A stretch of 22,049 nt of DNA, taken from positions 1 through 22,049 of the IMG/VR virus record IMGVR_UViG_3300020446_000092. One strand, given 5' to 3'. The DNA comes from a virus. Both the position numbers and the translations under genes were made by a program. Shown piece after piece: positions 17,893-22,049 of the stretch (its first letter is position 1; each line of letters starts with the position of its first letter). A model generated the notes under the pieces. That model ran no database searches and was not told the origin of the DNA. It saw nothing but the letters and a program-made list of their open reading frames with translations.

Positions 17893-18546
17893 CTAACTCA
17901 TACTAACAGTGAACGAAGTTGTGTTGTTGGTGTTGGGGAAGGGGTTTGTAGAGCCGTTGCTGTGGTCATTAACACCCCAAGTCCACGACCCTCTTGAACA
18001 TAGAGTGGCGCTTCCGCCGCCTAATCCGTAGAGTACAGAATTATTAACATAACTTTGAGCCGACGCACGATTAAAGCTGTAAGTGTATCCGTTCCCTGAC
18101 AGCGTTACTGTTGTCCACCCACTATTGGCAGGATGCCCTGTAGGAACATTTGAGGCGGGGCTATCGACTAATTCAAATTGCCAAGATGGTGTGCCTTGAC
18201 CGCCACTAAAGAATGTAAGACGCAGAAACTCGGTTGTGCGATTATTCAAAGTAAATGGAGTGCCTGTCGCGTAGCCGTTTCGGTTTGAAAAGGCGCTACG
18301 AACATTCATTACTTCTTGTATTACTCCAACATACTGAATACTTGCGTAAGTCGCATTACCAGATGCAACCTGACCGATACCAGCACTCGCACCATAGTAA
18401 TCAGAGAAAGATGCAACCGCGCCGCTGCTTTTACCAATCAAGGCACGCACGGCTGAAGCGTCAAGGTTTATCTGCGTTCCCGCAGAGTTTCCTAGCTCCG
18501 TGTTGAAATCGCTTAATGCAAGTGCGCCTGATGATGGAAGTGCCAT
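17893..18546 (-). CDS. Probable tail-fibre / tail protein
   Basis: 217 aa, almost free of Lys and rich in Ser, Gly, Asn, Thr and Ala, typical of secreted-like beta fibres. The N terminus MALPSSGALALSDFNTELGN, followed by INLDASAVRALIGKSSGAV and SFSDYYGAS, is a pattern found at the start of many phage tail-fibre and appendage proteins (LPSSG.(L/I)...(D/Q)(F/I)N.ELG...S.INL.D..VR.L.G..SG.(I/V)S..D(F/Y)YG). The rest is a beta-rich domain that could contact the host. It is separated from the upstream fibre gene by 12 bases. Confidence 0.78.
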   Translation of the reverse strand: MALPSSGALALSDFNTELGNSAGTQINLDASAVRALIGKSSGAVASFSDYYGASAGIGQVASGNATYASIQYVGVIQEVMNVRSAFSNRNGYATGTPFTLNNRTTEFLRLTFFSGGQGTPSWQFELVDSPASNVPTGHPANSGWTTVTLSGNGYTYSFNRASAQSYVNNSVLYGLGGGSATLCSRGSWTWGVNDHSNGSTNPFPNTNNTTSFTVSMS

Positions 18547-18558
18547 TTGCTTGCCCTA

Positions 18559-19182
18559 TTATGGTGTGCCAAAGGCTGTAATGTCATTTGCTGATATAAC
18601 CGCGCCATTGGATGACAGAGAAAAGACAGTTGTTCCGTTGTAGTTGAAATCTAATCTGTTGCTTGCGCCAAGTTCAATAGTCCACTGGCTTGTGCCAAAG
18701 CTTATACTGTTGCCATTCGTGTCAAGGTTGCCGCCTAGCTGCGGAGTTGTGTCCTCAACTACGTTATCAATAGCGTTTGGGTTGGCTGTTGCACTTGCGG
18801 CGATGGCATCAAGTTTGGTGTGGTCTGCATCAGTAAAAACATTGCTGTCCGTTGCACTATCCACAAGCGTTCTAATCTCCGCTGCGGTTTGGTCAGCCGT
18901 TGCGTTTGCCTCAATGCCATCTAGCTTTGTGCCGTCTGTCGCTACGTCTCGCCCGTCAACTGTGCCGCCTACAGTGATATTGTTTGTTACACTAAGTGAG
19001 GTGGCTGACGGACTCGTCATCGCAACAGTGCCGTCATTGATGTCAGCAAGGTCAGCCATAATCTCGCGGAACGCATTGTTCACATGAGATGGGAACATGG
19101 CACTTTCACCCAAAGGCACATCCTCAACATCAGTATTGTTAGCGGCTGTGTTATCGTATTCTGTAATATTTGATTTAGTCAT
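18559..19182 (-). CDS. Tail-fibre protein with TKLDGIEANATAD repeats
   Basis: 207 aa. The N-terminal 50 residues (YDNTAANNTDV, then VNNAFREIMADLADINDGTV) match those of the gene at 19487-20140, so the two share a virion-attachment domain. The middle holds repeats typical of marine phage fibres: DGTKLDGIEANATADQTAAE and again DHTKLDAIAASATAN. The end is beta-rich (ISFGTSQWTIELGASN). It likely forms a trimeric fibre. It lies 2 bases downstream of the Cys-containing 99-aa gene. Confidence 0.82.
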   Translation of the reverse strand: MTKSNITEYDNTAANNTDVEDVPLGESAMFPSHVNNAFREIMADLADINDGTVAMTSPSATSLSVTNNITVGGTVDGRDVATDGTKLDGIEANATADQTAAEIRTLVDSATDSNVFTDADHTKLDAIAASATANPNAIDNVVEDTTPQLGGNLDTNGNSISFGTSQWTIELGASNRLDFNYNGTTVFSLSSNGAVISANDITAFGTP

Positions 19183-19183
19183 A

Positions 19184-19483
19184 TTAGCCCTCTATCAGCT
19201 TGGGGTTACGCCCCTCAACAGCAGCAGCCATAATCTCTGTGTTTAATTCATTGGCCTTCACCATCTCATTGCGGAAGCTTTCTATTGCCGCACCAGCATG
19301 AGATGTCTGCCTGCCGTTTTCTATTAGTAACACAGGCAGCATGGACATGGAACAACCCCACTCTGAAATCTGCTCCCCCGTTTGTGGGTGCATACCACGC
19401 ACCTCAATAAACCAAGCACACTCCATTTGTTTGCATGGCTCAAAGTTATTTATTGGGCAGTTATGTTTGACCTCCAGCTTCAT
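19184..19483 (-). CDS. Four-cysteine conserved marine-phage protein
   Basis: 99 aa. Cysteines at 9, 17, 22 and 44 fall in the pattern KHNCPINNFEPCKQMECAWF then QISEWGCSMSMLP, which could hold a zinc or an iron-sulfur centre. The second half contains VLLIENGRQTSHAGAAIESF then RNEMVKANE. From memory, this whole chain (NCPI..F.PC....CAWF......P.TG.....(W/Y)GC...(L/M)P.LLIE) is widespread in cyanophages and other marine phages, always hypothetical. It sits between two related fibre genes, so a role in fibre assembly is possible. Function not known. Confidence 0.8.
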   Translation of the reverse strand: MKLEVKHNCPINNFEPCKQMECAWFIEVRGMHPQTGEQISEWGCSMSMLPVLLIENGRQTSHAGAAIESFRNEMVKANELNTEIMAAAVEGRNPKLIEG

Positions 19484-19486
19484 AAC

Positions 19487-20140
19487 CTAGTTCTTTGCTG
19501 CGATAATTACATCCACATAGGAGACATCAAGGTCAATGGGTGTGCCTGTAAACGTACCAGTTGAGTTGGGGTGTCCGTGTCCTTGCCCACCGCCAGCGGT
19601 TTCAGAAACAGTAGCGCCGCGAGAGTCATTAATGTCATCTGTTGCGGCAACCTTTCGGGGAGAGCCGTCTGGCGAGGATGAGTCAAACAAATCAATGTCG
19701 TGACTGTGAGATGGGATTTCAGATAGCGTTAGAGTGTGCGATGCAACAGTAACAGAAATAGAGCCAGCAGGCGTTTGACTTGCAAAGGCAGTTTCAAAAG
19801 CTACGCTGCCGCCAGTACCCACAGTGCCATTAGTAATTCTTAGCGCTTTATCATTGTGCGTAGTGTCTTTTGTCCAGCCAGTCGGTGCGGTAGTTTGCTG
19901 AAACAGCATTTTTGTGCCAGATGGAAAGGCATCAATAGCTGTGCTGCCAATGGTTGCCGCATCAAAAGACGGAGATACAAGCTTGATAGTGCCATCATTA
20001 ACATCAGCCAAATCAGCCATAACCTCACGAATGGCGTTATTGATGCCAGCGGGGCTACAGCCCTCATCAATATTTTGACCCTGCACATCTGTGTTAGATG
20101 CGGCAGTGTTTGCATAATCTCTAATACTGTTCTTAGCCAT
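19487..20140 (-). CDS. Tail-fibre / collar-domain protein
   Basis: 217 aa. The N-terminal part (IRDYANTAASNTDVQG, then INNAIREVMADLADVNDGTI) is the shared attachment domain. Residues about 72-95 read AFPSGTKMLFQQTTAPTGW then HNDKALRIT, a typical phage tail-collar signature (P.G....F....P.GW.....YL.I). Late HSHDIDLF and GHGHPNSTG motifs are His-rich, like the metal-binding His-x-His sites of gp12-type short tail fibres. So this is probably a receptor-binding short fibre stabilised by bound metal (inference). It follows the ejection-type gene by 4 bases. Confidence 0.82.
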   Translation of the reverse strand: MAKNSIRDYANTAASNTDVQGQNIDEGCSPAGINNAIREVMADLADVNDGTIKLVSPSFDAATIGSTAIDAFPSGTKMLFQQTTAPTGWTKDTTHNDKALRITNGTVGTGGSVAFETAFASQTPAGSISVTVASHTLTLSEIPSHSHDIDLFDSSSPDGSPRKVAATDDINDSRGATVSETAGGGQGHGHPNSTGTFTGTPIDLDVSYVDVIIAAKN

Positions 20141-20144
20141 AGTT

Positions 20145-21803
20145 TTATTCCTGTCCTAAAAGGCCACTAGATATTAACCCGCTTGTTGCTGGCACTACTG
20201 ACCTTGCAGCCTCACCTGCTCCAGACAACAAACCGCGAGTAATCGGAACTCCAGCGCGAGAGTACATAGGCGCAGCAACTCCTGCTGTACCTAAAAGCTG
20301 ATAAAGAGGCCCAAGATTACCAGAAAGAGCCTGCTGACCAACAGATAGTCCCGTCAATGGAGCAACCAAAGCGCCCTCACCCCTACGCCTACCCAGAACT
20401 TCTTGTGCTGCTTGAGCAAATTTTTGGTCTGGCGATTTTCCTCTAGCAGTTTTTCTTGGGTCTTGCTGCCTCATAGACTGCATAAGCTGCTTGGGAGTAT
20501 AGTCGCCACCTTCTGCAATGGCCTTATTTACAGCCTTCTCAATAGGAAGAATACGTTTGTAGGCCTCGTTGACATTAGCAAGTGCTTTAGAGCCAGTATC
20601 ATCTTGACGGGACAACTCTTGCCTAAAAGCAGCTTTAACATCATTCAGGGCAAAAGCAACATCTGGGCGACCAGTTTTTATTTTTGTTCTTGCAGCAGAG
20701 CCTAATCGTGACTCAATTTCTTTAAGAACCTTTCCATCAACCTTGCCAGATTCGGGCATTTTAGAAAAAATATTGCCAACAAGGTCACTAAACTCTTTTA
20801 AGTCTTTTCCATAGAGAGTGGGTTGAGCATCGACAGCTTGTGCAATTCCTTTTTGAACTGCCTGCGCCATTTCTTCGGCAGAACCAACGCTCAAGGAGGG
20901 AATAACTTTTGCATACTCTTCTGAAATAATTTCTAGCGCTTTATCGTAAGCCTGAGTTCCGCCCATTTCTTTTGCATCTGGAATAGACCTACCTATAGGC
21001 TGTAAGGCTCTATTCATTGTTGCTCCTGTAAATCCAGATATAGCTCTGGCTCTAGCTTGTTCAACAAATTCCCTAACGACAGGAACAGCACCCATAGCAG
21101 TTTCAATACCTCTAGGGAGGCCGCCCATTGCTTGACCCGCCGTAACAGGGACACCTTCCTTAATTAATAGTTTAGCCTGCTCAGAAACTCTGGGAAGTGC
21201 AGCCCCAGCAGCACCACCAAGCACACCGCCTATTGTGCCGCCCACACCAGCGCCAGCTAAACGCTGACCCTCTTCAGCAGCGCCTGCGCCGTATAAAGCG
21301 CCTTCAGCAGCAGCCGCGCCAGCCGCCCTAGCGGTAGTCGTTGAAGGCATAATTTTTTCAGCAGTTTGTACAACGCGAGAAATAGCTGGCCTAGCGCCGT
21401 AAGGAACAACTTTTTCAGCAGTTTGTGCGGCGGCAGATGCAGCTTTAGGGGCTGCTTTCATCGCAGAGGGAATAAGTCTTCCAGTGGCTTGCAACCCACG
21501 CCCTAAAAGACCAACGCCTAAAAGTGATGTGGGAATAGAAGATGCTACCTCGATTGGATAAGCGTATTGGGGCGACTCTTCCCTAAAACGCTCTAAAGCC
21601 TCACGCTCTTCAGCAAGAGCCTCTTCATATGTTTTGCCACCAAGAGATTTAGCCAAAGCAACAAGCTCGTCACCAAACCCAAAGCTTAATCCCTGCCCAG
21701 CAGCACGCGCTATATCAGAAACAATAGATGATGAATCATCTGCTTGCGTTTTCTTTTTTCTGCGCTCTAGTGCTTTCTTTTTAAGCTCTTCTATAGATGA
21801 CAT
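20145..21803 (-). CDS. Probable internal virion / ejection protein
   Basis: 552 aa from the ATG at 21803 (MSSIEELKKKALERRKKK...). The alternative TTG at 21830 overlaps the upstream gene and has no better site; TTAGG lies about 7 bases before the ATG. The N-terminal 30 residues are very basic; then a conserved-looking GQGLSFGFGDEL; Ala/Gly-rich hydrophobic segments follow (IPTSLLGVGLLGRGL, then GVGGTIGGVLGGAAGAALP), with long helices in the second half and another Gly-rich hydrophobic part at the end. Large Gly/Ala-rich helical proteins with segments able to enter membranes, placed next to tail genes, are typical of podovirus ejection proteins carried inside the head. Assignment is by composition and position. 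Confidence 0.72.
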   Translation of the reverse strand: MSSIEELKKKALERRKKKTQADDSSSIVSDIARAAGQGLSFGFGDELVALAKSLGGKTYEEALAEEREALERFREESPQYAYPIEVASSIPTSLLGVGLLGRGLQATGRLIPSAMKAAPKAASAAAQTAEKVVPYGARPAISRVVQTAEKIMPSTTTARAAGAAAAEGALYGAGAAEEGQRLAGAGVGGTIGGVLGGAAGAALPRVSEQAKLLIKEGVPVTAGQAMGGLPRGIETAMGAVPVVREFVEQARARAISGFTGATMNRALQPIGRSIPDAKEMGGTQAYDKALEIISEEYAKVIPSLSVGSAEEMAQAVQKGIAQAVDAQPTLYGKDLKEFSDLVGNIFSKMPESGKVDGKVLKEIESRLGSAARTKIKTGRPDVAFALNDVKAAFRQELSRQDDTGSKALANVNEAYKRILPIEKAVNKAIAEGGDYTPKQLMQSMRQQDPRKTARGKSPDQKFAQAAQEVLGRRRGEGALVAPLTGLSVGQQALSGNLGPLYQLLGTAGVAAPMYSRAGVPITRGLLSGAGEAARSVVPATSGLISSGLLGQE

Positions 21804-21811
21804 AACAAAAC

Positions 21812-22049
21812 CTAATTTAATCCGCGCCAAGACAAGCGCTCTTCATATGGTGTTTCAGCCCAATCATCCTCATTAAGACCCGCAGCAACAAAAGACGGGG
21901 GCAACTCGAATGTTGGCATGGAAACTGTTTTATGTTCTGGCGCATTTTTAAAGTCGGAACGAGAAGCGCCGTAAAACTGAGAATCACCAACATAGGCTTG
22001 ATATTTTTCTTCCATTACCGATTGAACAGCACGGGCAACAATGCTTGGG
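21812..22049 (-). CDS. Partial protein at the right edge, C-terminal end only
   Basis: An ATG at 22015 would give 67 aa (MEEKYQAYVGDSQFYGASRS...), but the frame stays open to the window edge (upstream residues read PSIVARAVQSV before that Met) and the flow of sequence suggests the Met is internal. I therefore treat it as the C-terminal end of a longer protein whose start lies outside. The visible part contains FYGASRSDF and a C-terminal DDWAETPYEERLSWRGLN. No family is recognised. It ends 8 bases before the ejection-type gene, in the same operon. Confidence 0.6.
   Translation of the reverse strand, partial: PSIVARAVQSVMEEKYQAYVGDSQFYGASRSDFKNAPEHKTVSMPTFELPPSFVAAGLNEDDWAETPYEERLSWRGLN

Overview
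This window is part of the genome of a tailed bacteriophage, most likely an uncultured marine podovirus. The evidence is a T7-type head-to-tail connector (portal), a large terminase with a separate small terminase, two related tail-fibre or collar genes, a large Gly/Ala-rich ejection-type protein, and a long run of tiny basic proteins of types I associate with marine phage genomes. There is no rRNA, CRISPR array or host housekeeping gene, and I noticed no tRNA. No integrase is visible. The host cannot be named; a marine proteobacterium is the best guess and is inference only.

Layout. (1) Positions 12-7287, all minus strand: read leftwards these are a large virion-type protein of unknown role (372 aa), about ten small and mostly basic proteins, the large terminase, two tandem-duplicated proteins and the portal at the left edge. 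Genes overlap by a few bases or abut, so this looks like one long operon. A TATAAT hexamer lies just upstream of its first gene. (2) Positions 7288-8244: the small terminase gene (minus strand) between two non-coding stretches. The right-hand stretch separates divergent operons and carries three perfect small hairpins and a good sigma-70-type promoter pointing right. (3) Positions 8245-14949, plus strand: an early-type operon of 18 genes. They include a possible papain-like protein, a Holliday-junction-resolvase-like nuclease, a stand-alone DnaA domain IV protein, a small C5-type cytosine methyltransferase, a YqaJ-type exonuclease, a single-strand annealing protein, an SSB-like protein with the typical acidic C-terminal tip, an HTH protein and a second small nuclease. 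No DNA polymerase, helicase, primase or RNA polymerase is seen. (4) Positions 14946-22049, minus strand: the operon converges on the early operon with the two stop codons sharing one TTAA. Read leftwards it runs from a partial gene at the right edge through an ejection-type protein, tail-fibre genes, small membrane proteins, a PD-(D/E)XK nuclease, a 3TM-family holin and an M15 peptidase endolysin.

The best novel candidate is in the lysis module. The holin gene ends on the heptamer A AAA AAG followed at once by TAG TAA. Six bases further on, a perfect 7-bp GC-rich inverted repeat begins. The M15 peptidase lies in exactly the -1 frame, and its conserved domain has no convincing start codon of its own. 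This is the arrangement of a programmed -1 ribosomal frameshift that would make a holin-endolysin fusion (291 aa) joined by a Thr/Pro/Ala/Ser/Lys linker.

Because the left edge stops at the portal and the right edge begins within ejection/tail genes on the same strand, capsid and tail-tube genes probably lie outside the window. The window would then be one part of a circularly permuted or circular phage map.
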